A DNA stretch of 64,000 bases, from contig JAKISY010000008.1 in assembly GCA_021648365.1 (NCBI GenBank), positions 16,108 through 80,107 of the forward strand, given 5' to 3'. The notes below the pieces were generated by a model. The model saw only the letters and a list, made by a program, of their open reading frames with translations, was not told the DNA's origin and ran no database searches. Positions 34,589 through 44,038 of the stretch are shown here, piece after piece (positions within the stretch are counted from its first letter, which is position 1; each line of letters begins with the position of its first letter). A program made the translations under genes and the position numbers. The stretch is from Verrucomicrobiales bacterium (GTDB lineage Bacteria > Verrucomicrobiota > Verrucomicrobiia > Verrucomicrobiales > DEV007).

Positions 34589-36361
34589 TTAATCATAAGA
34601 GTGAATGCAATCGATTGGATTGGAGAAGCTCACTTTTTTGAGGTCAAATTTTTCTGTACGGATGGACTCGATTTCTGAACGATTACGACCATGTTGCTTG
34701 AGTTCATCATCGTCGAGTTGCAGTAAATGGTAATAGCTCCAAATACCACCACAGTTTTCTGGCGGGCAGGCTCCTTTTCCGGTTAGAATCGTAGGCAAAG
34801 GGTGAATGCTGTCACTTTCGATGGTTTTTTCGATTTTGATTTTATGCTCCCAACAGTCACCGAAGTCATAAGTGTAGCTGAATTGAAGGTGCCCTTGCTC
34901 TACGACGTCTAAAATCTTGATGTGGTATTCGTTTTCAGAGGGGGCGTCACTCCAGGCATCGTTGAAGTGATTAGGGATTTGGATATTGGTGTTGGCGTAT
35001 TGAGTTTTCACATCAAAACAATGTAAGTGCATGGAGCCCCAGCCCATGGCGTTTTGGATGGCGCAGTGCAGGTCGAAAAAAGAGGCGTCGACGGGTAGGG
35101 TGATGCGGCGCCAGATGGGAGGTTTGGCAGCTTTCAAATCTACACGTATCACGTAGCGCTGTTTGCTCTGGGGTGGAATATAATCGCTAGGGCTAAACTT
35201 CGGGACTGCGGGCTGGTAGTTGGAATTCTCCTCCTCCTCATCCTTTTCGTCAAAGGGTAGAAAGTCTTGATCGCCGGCACCGCCCATCAATGGGTCGATG
35301 AGCTGTGGAGAGAGCACGCCTAAAAGTGTCTCCATGATGGCTGGCATGATTTGGTTCAAATTAGGCTGGATGGCAGCTTGAATCACTGTGATGCCGTAGG
35401 CTTCTTCCAACTCGGCGAAGGTGTCTGCGGCAAGAGGGCTGCTAACTAAGAGTTGATTAGGAAGGTAGCCGTAATTCTCCGCAGCAGCGGCGAAGGTTTC
35501 TCGCATGATGGTGGGCAGTCCTTTTTCTGCCTGATGGAATTTTTGTATTGGCGGAATGTTGGTTTTTGGGTCTAAGCAAAGTGACAAATAGGGCAGGTAG
35601 GGACGATCATCGCCTTCTTCCATCAGCGGCTCATCAAAAAAATAGGAGGCAATCTCCCATTGTGTGTCTTTACGCTGCATGGAGAGGAAGCGATTGAAAA
35701 ACAGCTCGTCTTTGGGGATCTCTACTGGTGGCTTTTTGGGCGCTAGTGGGAAACTTTGTTTTTTGACCTGCCATTGAGCAGGGTCGCTAGGGTCGCCGTC
35801 TGGATTGAGATGAAAAACGGGAATTTCTGGCAACATGGTCAGATCGTCAAGATGGTAGTAACCGTCAAGGCTACGCAGCATTTCTCGATGAAATTTATCG
35901 ATCAATACCAGTGCGTTGCGAAGTAGCAGAGCTTCGTCTTGTTGTAAAAACCAGGGGTGAAAGTGAGGTAGCGTCGAGCGGAAAACGGGAAGAGAATGGG
36001 GGTTCTTGTTGGGTATGCCGTAGCTTTCGTAGAACTCGATGTCTTCTTCGGGCAAATGCTCGGGATCACAAAATTCGCATTCGAGCATTCTTTGCTGGTG
36101 GCGAAGTTGCGTTGCATTGAGTTCCCCGGTGTTGAGCAGATCATTCCAAAAGCGGATGCCTTCCTCTGGCAAAAAAAGTTGCAGGGCATAGACTCTTCGG
36201 TTGAATCCTAATACGGTTACGGTTTGGATTTGGCCGCTGTCAGGATCGCAAATGCCAAAAAAATGGCGTTCTTGCAATTTTTTCCACGGGCTCCGTTGGC
36301 GCATTTGGTGTGCTAACTGGAAAAGTTCTTGTGCGGTGTCAGCTTGGATTTGATGGGACAT
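34589..36361 (-). CDS. pRiA4b ORF-3-like domain protein
   Basis: A 590-aa cytoplasmic protein. Residues about 400-560 are the plasmid pRiA4b ORF-3 domain: Tyr-Val-Ile-Arg-Val-Asp-Leu, Pro-Pro-Ile-Trp-Arg-Arg, a Phe-Phe-Asp-Leu-His segment, Met-Gly-Trp and Tyr-Asp-Phe-Gly-Asp-Cys-Trp-Glu-His. The N-terminal 390 residues are soluble and acidic, with no domain I can name. The ORF-3 domain occurs in IS1096 TnpR-like and many chromosomal proteins of unknown function. Stand-alone gene; no transposase nearby. Confidence 0.8.
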   Translation of the reverse strand: MSHQIQADTAQELFQLAHQMRQRSPWKKLQERHFFGICDPDSGQIQTVTVLGFNRRVYALQLFLPEEGIRFWNDLLNTGELNATQLRHQQRMLECEFCDPEHLPEEDIEFYESYGIPNKNPHSLPVFRSTLPHFHPWFLQQDEALLLRNALVLIDKFHREMLRSLDGYYHLDDLTMLPEIPVFHLNPDGDPSDPAQWQVKKQSFPLAPKKPPVEIPKDELFFNRFLSMQRKDTQWEIASYFFDEPLMEEGDDRPYLPYLSLCLDPKTNIPPIQKFHQAEKGLPTIMRETFAAAAENYGYLPNQLLVSSPLAADTFAELEEAYGITVIQAAIQPNLNQIMPAIMETLLGVLSPQLIDPLMGGAGDQDFLPFDEKDEEEENSNYQPAVPKFSPSDYIPPQSKQRYVIRVDLKAAKPPIWRRITLPVDASFFDLHCAIQNAMGWGSMHLHCFDVKTQYANTNIQIPNHFNDAWSDAPSENEYHIKILDVVEQGHLQFSYTYDFGDCWEHKIKIEKTIESDSIHPLPTILTGKGACPPENCGGIWSYYHLLQLDDDELKQHGRNRSEIESIRTEKFDLKKVSFSNPIDCIHSYD

Positions 36362-36432
36362 GGGTGCGGACTAACAATGATTGAGTGGGGCGCTTGAAGG
36401 TGCCGTATTTATTTTGACAAGCAAAGAAAAAA

Positions 36433-36463
36433 CCCAGAATCGCCCTCTTCAGGCAATTCTGGG
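36433..36463 (-). terminator. Rho-independent terminator after the glutamate synthase-like gene
   Basis: Arms 36433-36440 and 36456-36463 pair perfectly, with an extra 3-bp inner stem after one mismatch. On the minus strand a U-rich run follows (A-rich at 36426-36432). Located about 90 bp after the stop of the CDGSH-glutamate synthase gene. Confidence 0.85.
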
Positions 36464-36551
36464 TTTGATGATTTACAAACTTGGTTAAAAGCTTTGTGTC
36501 TACCTGCTGCCGTCATTTTTATCATGTCTTCATAGGCGTGCCGCGCGCGAT

Positions 36552-38099
36552 TTACCGCATCGGATCGAAGCCTGACCATTCGATGCCGGCGAGTTCTGCG
36601 AGAGACTTGTCCCAGCTGGCGAGGTCATCTTTGCGGAACTCATTCAAGTGGGCATGGCCGCATGCTCGTGCCATGACCTGCATCAGTTCGATGGTGGCGG
36701 CGAAATAATTGGCAAGCCCTCGGGCGGACGTTTCAACATTGAGTTTTTTGCGCAATTCGGGCTTTTGCGTGGCGATACCTGCAGGGCAGAGATTGGTGTT
36801 GCAAATTCGAGCGCCGATACAACCGATGGATTGCATCGCAGCATTCGCCACTGCAATGCCGTCGGCACCAAGCGCGAGGGCTTTGACGAAATCTGAGTGA
36901 GTGCGCAGACCTCCGGTGATGATGAGGGTGACGCGTCCGCTCGCTCCAGCTTTATCAAGATGATGCCTAGCACGCGCCAGGGCGGGAATAGTGGGCACCG
37001 AAATATGATCGCGAAACAACAAAGGGGCGGCGCCAGTTCCTCCTCCTCGGCCATCGAGGATGATATAATCGGCTCCGCCTGCTAGCGCGAAATCAATGTC
37101 GCGTTCAATATGTTGGGCACTGAGTTTGTAACCGATCGGAATGCCGCCGCTAATGGAGCGGACACGATCGGCGAATTTTTTGAAATCCTCTACGGTGCTC
37201 AAGTCCTGAAAGGTAGGCGGGGAAACGGCAGGCTGTCCTTCCGGGATACCTCGAACCTCAGAAATACGTCCAGTGTTTTTGTTGCCGGGAAGATGACCAC
37301 CTGTGCCGGTCTTGGCGCCCTGCCCACATTTGAAATGGAAGGCCTGCACTTTAGTGAGTAGCGATTCTTGATAGCCAAATTTTGCTGATGCGAGTTCGTA
37401 AAAATAACGGCTGTTGGCCTCTTGTTCATCCGGCAGCATACCGCCTTCGCCTGAACAAATGCCAGTTCCAGCTAGCTCAGCTCCTTTGGACATAGCGGTT
37501 TTGGCTTCTTCGGAAAGAGCCCCGAAACTCATGTCACTGACAAATAGAGGGATATCTAACTGCAGCGGTTTTTTGGCTTCTGGTCCGATGATGAGCTCCG
37601 TGCCAACCGCCACATCTTCCATCAAGGGTTTGCGGGCGAGTTGGGCGACCATCATTTGAATGCCGTTCCAGTCAGGCAGTTCGAAACGCGGCACTCCCAT
37701 CGCGTCCATCGGCCCGTGGTGACCGAGTTTTGTCAGGCCTTCGCTGGCAAGTTGGTGGATGAAAGCAACGCTAGGTTCCTCCGGTGTAGGGATAGCTTTG
37801 GGCATGGCGTCGGGGTCATCAGCACCTTCCAAGATGAATTCCTTACCGACTTGATCGGCAGGAATTTTAGTGTGTTTGCCATCACAAAACGGTGCATTGG
37901 CGGTTTGTTTGCATTGGCAAAGGTAGGATTCTCCGTCTTCTTCTGCGACGAAAGATTCAGGCACGAAATCTGTGCCTTTATGTGATCCGTCACAGAAAGG
38001 TTGTTGGGCGGATTTTCCACAAGTGCAGAAATAATATTCTTCGCCGGCTTTGAGTTCGACTGGGATAGGTTTGTTATCAGCGACAGTAGGTTTGTTCAT
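36552..38099 (-). CDS. Dual CDGSH iron-sulfur / glutamate synthase FMN-domain fusion
   Basis: A 515-aa protein. Two CDGSH zinc-finger-like [2Fe-2S] motifs are complete: Cys25-x-Cys27, Cys36, His40 and Cys61-x-Cys63, Cys72, His76. From about residue 110 the chain is a glutamate synthase alpha-subunit-type FMN barrel, with Gly-Glu-Gly-Gly-Met-Leu near 215, a Gly-Gln-Gly-Ala-Lys, Asp-Gly-Arg-Gly-Gly-Gly-Thr-Gly-Ala-Ala-Pro, and the 3Fe-4S cysteine run Cys-Ile-Gly-Ala-Arg-x-Cys-x4-Cys-Pro-Ala-Gly. The glutaminase domain is absent. The direct fusion of two CDGSH units suggests an electron-transfer input. It follows the DoxX gene by 6 bp, so DoxX and this gene are cotranscribed. Confidence 0.9.
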   Translation of the reverse strand: MNKPTVADNKPIPVELKAGEEYYFCTCGKSAQQPFCDGSHKGTDFVPESFVAEEDGESYLCQCKQTANAPFCDGKHTKIPADQVGKEFILEGADDPDAMPKAIPTPEEPSVAFIHQLASEGLTKLGHHGPMDAMGVPRFELPDWNGIQMMVAQLARKPLMEDVAVGTELIIGPEAKKPLQLDIPLFVSDMSFGALSEEAKTAMSKGAELAGTGICSGEGGMLPDEQEANSRYFYELASAKFGYQESLLTKVQAFHFKCGQGAKTGTGGHLPGNKNTGRISEVRGIPEGQPAVSPPTFQDLSTVEDFKKFADRVRSISGGIPIGYKLSAQHIERDIDFALAGGADYIILDGRGGGTGAAPLLFRDHISVPTIPALARARHHLDKAGASGRVTLIITGGLRTHSDFVKALALGADGIAVANAAMQSIGCIGARICNTNLCPAGIATQKPELRKKLNVETSARGLANYFAATIELMQVMARACGHAHLNEFRKDDLASWDKSLAELAGIEWSGFDPMR

Positions 38100-38105
38100 A
38101 AGATT

Positions 38106-38492
38106 TTAATTGATGAGCTTGGCGAATGATGAACGACCTGACCAAAGAAGGAAAGCAGAAAGTAAGGTGATGAGGATGACGGGCGGGTCGGTCAGCCCAT
38201 GACCTTCGGTGAGGAAGATACGGAAAGCCAGAATGTTGATCACGATGGGGCCAAGGAATAGCAGACCGAGATTGCGGGTTTTGGGAATGGCTACGAGCAG
38301 CGCACCGATGATTTCGATCACCTTGACAAAGGTCAGGTAACCCGCTCCATACATCGCGCCCATGAAGGCGGCGGCGGGCGTGCCTTCTGGCAGCGGTGGC
38401 ATGGGGATGAAGTGGAGGAAAAAATTTGCGGCAAAAATAAGGAATAACAGACCTAGTAGGCCTCCGGCGACGTTGTCGATTTTGTTTTTCAT
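38106..38492 (-). CDS. DoxX-family membrane protein
   Basis: A 128-aa protein with four transmembrane helices (about 8-27, 45-70, 70-90 and 100-120), with Gly-Ala-Gly-Tyr-Leu and Lys-Val-Ile-Glu-Ile-Ile-Gly-Ala-Leu in the positions typical of DoxX. The family is linked to quinone redox chemistry and oxidative stress in some bacteria. It sits between pirin (33 bp upstream) and the CDGSH-glutamate synthase gene, a redox-flavoured group. Confidence 0.85.
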   Translation of the reverse strand: MKNKIDNVAGGLLGLLFLIFAANFFLHFIPMPPLPEGTPAAAFMGAMYGAGYLTFVKVIEIIGALLVAIPKTRNLGLLFLGPIVINILAFRIFLTEGHGLTDPPVILITLLSAFLLWSGRSSFAKLIN

Positions 38493-38525
38493 AGAGTGTT
38501 GGTTTGTTGCGTTAAGAATGCTGTT

Positions 38526-39251
38526 TTAGCTTAGGCGGAAGAGTAGTAATTTTGTATCCGTTGTTGTTTTGATGAGAAATTCGTCAGCGGCGTTTTGTAT
38601 GGCTAAGCCGTCACCTGTGGTGAGGGATTCGCCGAGCATTGTGATATTGCCTGAGATCACCTGAATCCATACGTGTGGGCTTGAGCTCGATGTGGGTACG
38701 GCGACGCTTTGATTTTTCTCGATTTCACCAAAGTAGATTTCTGCATCCTGACGGATGGCGGTCGATCCGTCCCTACCGTCTGCAGAAAATAGTAGGGTCA
38801 GTTGATTGTCCTTGACCAGCTCGCCGAGTGGTTTTTCAGCATAGCGGGGTTCTCCGTCACGTTGATTGGGCTGCAACCAGATTTGATACAAGTGAGTGGG
38901 CTTAGTTTTTGAAGGATTGAATTCGCTGTGTTGAATCCCGCTGCCCGCACTCATGTATTGCAGATCGCCGGCTTTGATGGTGGCGCCGTTTCCCATGCTA
39001 TCACGATGCTCGAGTTGACCTTCGATGATGTAGGTGAAGATCTCCATGTTGTCGTGAGGGTGTTCCGGGAAGCCTCCTCCTGGTTGAATGGTATCATTGT
39101 TCATCACGCGCAGCGATTTGAACCCCATGTGGTCAGGATCAAAATACTCGCCGAAGGAAAAAGTGAAATTGGCTTGTAGCCAGCCATGATTGGCTTGGCC
39201 TCGTTCAGCAGCTGGGCGTTTGGTTAAAATAGGGTGCACTTGATTTTTCAT
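38526..39251 (-). CDS. Pirin-family bicupin
   Basis: A 241-aa protein with the N-terminal pirin cupin: Phe-Pro-Glu-His-Pro-His-Asp-Asn-Met-Glu-Ile (iron-binding His pair near 60-62) and His-Ser-Glu-Phe-Asn near 108, plus a second, degenerate cupin. The family includes redox regulators and quercetinases. The gene is divergent from a LysR regulator with an 80-bp shared upstream region, a common arrangement that suggests LysR control. Confidence 0.93.
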   Translation of the reverse strand: MKNQVHPILTKRPAAERGQANHGWLQANFTFSFGEYFDPDHMGFKSLRVMNNDTIQPGGGFPEHPHDNMEIFTYIIEGQLEHRDSMGNGATIKAGDLQYMSAGSGIQHSEFNPSKTKPTHLYQIWLQPNQRDGEPRYAEKPLGELVKDNQLTLLFSADGRDGSTAIRQDAEIYFGEIEKNQSVAVPTSSSSPHVWIQVISGNITMLGESLTTGDGLAIQNAADEFLIKTTTDTKLLLFRLS

Positions 39252-39303
39252 GACTCCAGTCTGGGCTAATTGCCATTTATTGACTAATACCTTGTTTTTG
39301 GGC

Positions 39304-39327
39304 TAGTTATGCCTTTTAGTTATACCT
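39304..39327. promoter_or_regulatory. Direct repeat in the LysR/pirin intergenic region
   Basis: Two 11-bp copies, 39304-39314 and 39317-39327, differ at one base and are separated by 2 bp, just upstream of the LysR start. The spacing (13 bp start to start) suits binding on nearly the same helix face. A candidate autoregulatory site. Confidence 0.4.
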
Positions 39328-39331
39328 AATT

Positions 39332-40219
39332 ATGGAACTGAGGCATTTGAGATATTTTGTGATGGCGGCTGAGGAGGAAAATATCAGCCGGGCGGCGGCG
39401 CGGCTTAATATCTCGCAACCGGCGGTGTCGCGGCAAATTCACGATCTTGAGGGGGAGTTGGGGGTTGCGTTGTTTGAGCGGGAGCGCAATGGACTAAGCT
39501 TGACGGAAGCTGGGCACTCGGCGCTGACTCATGCCCGTCAGGTTTTGCGGAAGGAAAAAATCCTATTGCAAGCGATGTCTCAATTTACTGAGAGTGAAGC
39601 CTTGTTATCGTTGAAGGTAGGTTACATCCCCACTGCCTTGACCGGTTTTTTGGCTGAAGCTATGCACCAGTTCAACCAACAGGATAACCAGGTATGTGTG
39701 CAAATTTATGAGATGTCACCGCTCCAGCAGGAGAAGGCTTTACGCAAGGGGGAGATCGACCTGGCTTTGTTGGGCTGTGCGTGTCCGGGCTTGAAGCGTG
39801 ATTTTCGGGTGCAGGCGATTCGCAAGGTGGCGGTTGCAATAGCTTTGCCTGAGGATCATCGGCTAGCTGGGCGAAAGTGGATTGATTTGGAGGAGTTGGC
39901 TGATGACGTTTTTTTGAGTCTGCATGAAAAGAACTTCCCAGGTCGTCGGGAGATGATGAAAGAAATGTGCCGGCGGGTGAACATCGATCCGAAGATCTCG
40001 ATCCGAGCGGAAGGCCTGTCTGAATTGCTTGCTTTGGTGGGGGCTGGATCAGGAGTGGCTTTGGTTCCTGCGGATTTGCACGAACTACCGCATGCTCGGA
40101 TGGTTTTCATTAAGCTGAAGCGACCTAAGTTCACTCTGATCTCATCGGCCGTGTGGCGCAAGGAGGGCGAGACTGAGGCGCTGACAGCTTTGGTGTCTTT
40201 GCTGAAAAGTGGTGAGTGA
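39332..40219 (+). CDS. LysR-family transcriptional regulator
   Basis: A 295-aa regulator with a standard N-terminal winged helix (1-60, Met-Glu-Leu-Arg-His-Leu-Arg-Tyr-Phe, then Leu-Asn-Ile-Ser-Gln-Pro-Ala-Val-Ser-Arg-Gln-Ile) and a periplasmic-binding-like effector domain (about 90-290). Divergent from pirin-DoxX-glutamate synthase, which it probably regulates. The effector is unknown. Confidence 0.95.
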   Translation: MELRHLRYFVMAAEEENISRAAARLNISQPAVSRQIHDLEGELGVALFERERNGLSLTEAGHSALTHARQVLRKEKILLQAMSQFTESEALLSLKVGYIPTALTGFLAEAMHQFNQQDNQVCVQIYEMSPLQQEKALRKGEIDLALLGCACPGLKRDFRVQAIRKVAVAIALPEDHRLAGRKWIDLEELADDVFLSLHEKNFPGRREMMKEMCRRVNIDPKISIRAEGLSELLALVGAGSGVALVPADLHELPHARMVFIKLKRPKFTLISSAVWRKEGETEALTALVSLLKSGE

Positions 40220-40338
40220 AGCTGGTGGTATTTGGTCATAAGCTGAAGGGGATATTATGGCGTCCTATTAGGCGTTACAAAATGTAGCGCTTATTATAAT
40301 GGCTATAATATAATCCATAAGCTAAGATTACCTTAGTA

Positions 40339-41250
40339 ATGGAAATTCTTAAGCGTAATAGTCTATCGATGTTTTGCTGCGCCGCGCTTAGTGCGCTGGC
40401 TTGCTGGTTCGTTTTTTCTGCGTCGGCAGAAGAGCTCTCGCTGAATCCCCCAGGGGGGCGAGAGTTTGTAAAGGATCATGCGGGTTTACTTGATAAGGTT
40501 TCGAGGTTCACTGTCAGGTCTATTGGTGGTGCTTTGTTGAGGGATCAGACGATTCCTATTATGATTGTTACTATCGAGTCGATGGATAAATACAGCGACG
40601 AGGATATGCGCATCGAAGCTTTCGCTGGTTTACTTTTTGATCAGTGGAGGATCGGGCAGGTTGATCAGGGGGAGGAAAGTTGGAACAAGGGGATTTTGTT
40701 GTTGGTGTCGAAAAATGACCGTAAAGCTAGGATTGAGTTAGGTAAGGGCTGGGGCTTCCGCGAGGCTTATGTTTGTCAGAAAATCATGCGCAGGTACATC
40801 ATCCCTCGGTTTAAGAGGGGGGATTTTGCTGGAGGTATTTTGGCAGGGGTCAAAGCTTTGGACAAGATGGCTAGAAGGCAGGGATTGCCGAGTGGGATGG
40901 GGAGGTATTCAAGTGATGATGTGCTAAGCAATCTTGGCGGTGAGTTTAAGTCTCTGGCGTTTTACCATTTGACGATGCCTATGGGGCATCGCCCGAAGTG
41001 GCACTTTGCCTTATTCTTTCTGTTGGCCTTCACTGTGGTATCACTGATTCGCAAAGGATCGAGTGGTTGGGCATGGGTTTTCTGGGCGATGGTGTTTGGG
41101 CTGCTGGGCACGATACTGATGCTGTTCCTGAAAAGCGGCAGAAGGAGTGGTGGATTTTTAGGTGGAGGTGGGTTTAATGGCTTTGGCTTTGGTGGAGGTT
41201 CTTTTGGCGGAGGTTCTTCTGGTGGTGGTGGGGCAACGGGATCATGGTGA
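40339..41250 (+). CDS. TPM-domain (YgcG-like) exported protein
   Basis: A 303-aa protein with a signal peptide (about 1-30) and a TPM_phosphatase domain (about 38-190; Val-Lys-Asp-His-Ala-Gly-Leu-Leu near 43, Arg-Lys-Ala-Arg-Ile-Glu-Leu-Gly-Lys-Gly-Trp-Gly). One or two membrane helices follow (about 225-265), and it ends in a Gly/Ser/Phe-rich tail. This layout is that of YgcG. The phosphatase label is disputed; the role is unknown. 12 bp ahead of a second TPM gene. Confidence 0.87.
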   Translation: MEILKRNSLSMFCCAALSALACWFVFSASAEELSLNPPGGREFVKDHAGLLDKVSRFTVRSIGGALLRDQTIPIMIVTIESMDKYSDEDMRIEAFAGLLFDQWRIGQVDQGEESWNKGILLLVSKNDRKARIELGKGWGFREAYVCQKIMRRYIIPRFKRGDFAGGILAGVKALDKMARRQGLPSGMGRYSSDDVLSNLGGEFKSLAFYHLTMPMGHRPKWHFALFFLLAFTVVSLIRKGSSGWAWVFWAMVFGLLGTILMLFLKSGRRSGGFLGGGGFNGFGFGGGSFGGGSSGGGGATGSW

Positions 41251-41262
41251 GGAAAGATTATT

Positions 41263-41946
41263 ATGAAACAGGCATCGAGTATTTTTAATAAAAAACAGAG
41301 AGAGCAGATCGAAAAGGCTGTGATTGCGGCTGAGTCCAGCACGTCATGTGAGATCGTGCCGATTGTGGGGACGGTATCGGGGAACTACGATCGCTCGGAA
41401 GATATGATAGGTCTATGGTTCGCAGCTTTCTCGGCGGTGGGTGTTTGGCTGATGCTGCCTTTGCAGCTAAGTGAACCTGGATCTTGGGCGGGTCGCTCAG
41501 TTTTAGGTGGAGGCTTGTTTATGTTGGCAGTGGTTTTTTTAGCCTTCATCACTGGGGTAGTGATCGCGAACCGTGTTGCTTGGATGAAGAGGTGGTTCAC
41601 TCCGAGGAAACAGATGCAAAAACAAGTCGAGGCACGAGCACGCGAGCTATTTTTTGATAACCGTGTTCACCATACTAGCGGTGGCACGGGCTTGTTGATC
41701 TATCTTTCTTTGTTCGAGAGCAAGGCGGTGGTTTTTGGAGATCAAGAAATTCTCGACAAGCTTGGCCAGAAGTTCCTCGATCAACTATGTTTGCAGTTGA
41801 CCACTGAGCTTCAACAAAGACATCCGGCAGATGCTATGTGCCAAGTGATCGCCGAAGCTGGACGGCAACTCTCAACACTCTTGCCACGTGCTGAGGGCGA
41901 CGTGAACGAATTGCAGGATGCTCTGGTGTTGATCGATGAGGAATAA
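41263..41946 (+). CDS. TPM-domain membrane protein
   Basis: A 227-aa protein with two central membrane helices (about 46-66 and 78-100) and a C-terminal TPM-type soluble part containing the Arg-Ala-Arg-Glu-Leu-Phe-Phe and Thr-Gly-Leu-Leu-Ile-Tyr-Leu-Ser-Leu-Phe-Glu segments. It is a common partner of the YgcG-type gene directly upstream and surely cotranscribed with it. Function unknown. Confidence 0.82.
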   Translation: MKQASSIFNKKQREQIEKAVIAAESSTSCEIVPIVGTVSGNYDRSEDMIGLWFAAFSAVGVWLMLPLQLSEPGSWAGRSVLGGGLFMLAVVFLAFITGVVIANRVAWMKRWFTPRKQMQKQVEARARELFFDNRVHHTSGGTGLLIYLSLFESKAVVFGDQEILDKLGQKFLDQLCLQLTTELQQRHPADAMCQVIAEAGRQLSTLLPRAEGDVNELQDALVLIDEE

Positions 41947-42079
41947 TAAGGCAACGAAAATCCTCGTCTTGTAGGGGGATATCTGCTAGGCAGTTGTAGC
42001 AGAACAGGAGTTGTGGTTGGTGCGGATGATGATCGACGTTCATCATTTTTTTTGTACAAGTATATTTCAATCAGCAGTT

Positions 42080-44026
42080 ATGGATTTTACCCGATATTGT
42101 CAATGGTCAGCCTATGCCTTGATTGCCGCATCGTTGGTCTCATGTGCGTCGAAGGGACAGGTGAAGGAGCATCGGTTGCCGATTGTGGGTTCGCGTATAG
42201 TGCAGCGTCTCATCAATCCAGAAAAGCTGACGGATGAAACACGAAATTTATTGAAGGAAGAGGGACTGCTGCGGTGGTATAAACATCACCCTACGCGGGT
42301 GGTGGTCGCTTTACGCAAGAAGCTCGATACGCAGCCTAGTACGAAACTGCGTTTGGCATTGGTGGAGGTTTGCTCGGATACGGGTGAGCGCTTGTTAGAT
42401 AGAAATAACAACCGTGCGATGGGTTTTCACTTGGCTGCCGCTGAGATTGCTTTGCAGGGCAGTTTGCAAAAGGGAAGTAGCAACACGGCGGAAGCAAGGG
42501 AACAGTTATTGGGTGCTTATGATTACAGCTGTGGACGAGTTGCGCGTATTTTGTTTGAGTCGAATCATGATTGGAGTTCAAAAATTTCAGTGGAGGGACC
42601 CGACAAGACTTATCAACTGAGCTGCCGCACGCAGGGTGCAGGTCTGGTTGAGATGAAAAAATACGATGAAATCTGGGCGGCTGAAAATCTAACTTTCGAC
42701 GAGGATAGCGGCTTGCAGCGAGTGCTTCGCGATGGCTTTGGGGGCGCGCTAGTGCTGCATCGGAAGTGGACTGAGCAGCGCGCCAAAGAGGATCCCTTAC
42801 TCTCTAAGATGGGTTTAGCGATGCCGGTGACAGCTACCTTAAACCCTGTGGGTAAGGATGGCGCCATGGACATGAGTTTTCACGATGTCTTAGTGACGGA
42901 AAAGACGCAGCTTCAAGGCAGGGCGGTGAGCTTGAAGGCTGATTTCACAGCTCCTTTGGCGGTGCTGTATAGTTATGAGCACTGGAAAAATGTGGGCTTG
43001 GCAGGGTTGTTTCATCCGGAGCGCAACCTAGGGCGTTTGAGTTTGTTCAAATTGGAGGAATTCAGAGAAGATCAGATACCTGTGATCCTAGTGCATGGTT
43101 TGATGTCTAGCCCGGCTACCTGGGCGAAGGCAGTCAATTCATTAAGGGCTGATCCTGTGCTGCGTGAGCGTTACCAACCCTTGTTGTTTTTCTATCCCAC
43201 AGGTTTTCCGATTGCTTATAATGCGGATCAATTGCGCACTTATCTGAAAAATTTCAGGCAGACGCTGGATCCTCAGCATAAAAATCCCGACATGAGTCAG
43301 ATAGTCATCATCGGTCACAGTATGGGAGGTATCTTGAGTAATGCGCAGATACGTAGTAATCATGGTGATGTGGGGGCGTCTGGGCAGCAACTGGGTGAAA
43401 TGGGAGAAAAAGAAAAGCTGGTGCGTGAGGCTTTGGCGAATTATGAGGCGAACCCTGATATCGCTCGTGCGGTGTTTGTGGCGACTCCCCACCGAGGCAG
43501 TGATATTGCGCAAAAATCGGTAGGCGGAATCGTATCGCATTTTATCAAATTTCCCGGCAAGGTGCTGACTCAGAATGCATTGACGCAGGGTTTGTTGTCA
43601 ATGGGCTCGACTTTGAGCGGACTGGATTTGAATATCGATTCTAAGCATTTTAATGGCATCGAGAGTTTGAAGCCAGATGCGCCTGATTTGGCAGCGATTT
43701 TGGAGCAACCGATCAGATCAGGTGTGCGCGTTCACTCCATCATCGCCCGTGCAGATCCTACGGTGCCATTAGAGGAGAGTAATGACGAGGTGGTGGATTA
43801 TAAGAGCGCTCATCTCAACTCGGCGGTTTCAGAGAAAGTGGTGCATGCCAAACACATGACGATCAATCGCAATGATGACGCGATCGAAGAAGTGCGGCGT
43901 ATTTTATATCTGCACGCAGGTTTGTCCTATACTCCGACGGTCAAAAAACAGCAGCTGGAGAAAGTGAAAAACAAGCGTGCTAGTAAACGGCGCTTGCCGA
44001 TGTATCCGTCGCGGCGTCGTCCTTGA
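42080..44026 (+). CDS. Lipoprotein alpha/beta-hydrolase
   Basis: A 648-aa protein from the ATG at 42080, where a signal peptide with a Leu-Val-Ser-Cys lipobox begins (Cys24). An upstream extension to 42011 adds only non-signal residues. A helical N-terminal domain (about 30-330) precedes the hydrolase domain, which has Val-Ile-Leu-Val-His-Gly (oxyanion region), the nucleophile elbow Gly-His-Ser-Met-Gly-Gly near 418, and a late His in Val-Val-His-Ala-Lys-His. A lipase or esterase on the periplasmic side of a membrane is likely; the substrate is unknown. The C-terminus is very basic. Confidence 0.85.
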   Translation: MDFTRYCQWSAYALIAASLVSCASKGQVKEHRLPIVGSRIVQRLINPEKLTDETRNLLKEEGLLRWYKHHPTRVVVALRKKLDTQPSTKLRLALVEVCSDTGERLLDRNNNRAMGFHLAAAEIALQGSLQKGSSNTAEAREQLLGAYDYSCGRVARILFESNHDWSSKISVEGPDKTYQLSCRTQGAGLVEMKKYDEIWAAENLTFDEDSGLQRVLRDGFGGALVLHRKWTEQRAKEDPLLSKMGLAMPVTATLNPVGKDGAMDMSFHDVLVTEKTQLQGRAVSLKADFTAPLAVLYSYEHWKNVGLAGLFHPERNLGRLSLFKLEEFREDQIPVILVHGLMSSPATWAKAVNSLRADPVLRERYQPLLFFYPTGFPIAYNADQLRTYLKNFRQTLDPQHKNPDMSQIVIIGHSMGGILSNAQIRSNHGDVGASGQQLGEMGEKEKLVREALANYEANPDIARAVFVATPHRGSDIAQKSVGGIVSHFIKFPGKVLTQNALTQGLLSMGSTLSGLDLNIDSKHFNGIESLKPDAPDLAAILEQPIRSGVRVHSIIARADPTVPLEESNDEVVDYKSAHLNSAVSEKVVHAKHMTINRNDDAIEEVRRILYLHAGLSYTPTVKKQQLEKVKNKRASKRRLPMYPSRRRP

Positions 44027-44038
44027 TAGGGCGGCTGC

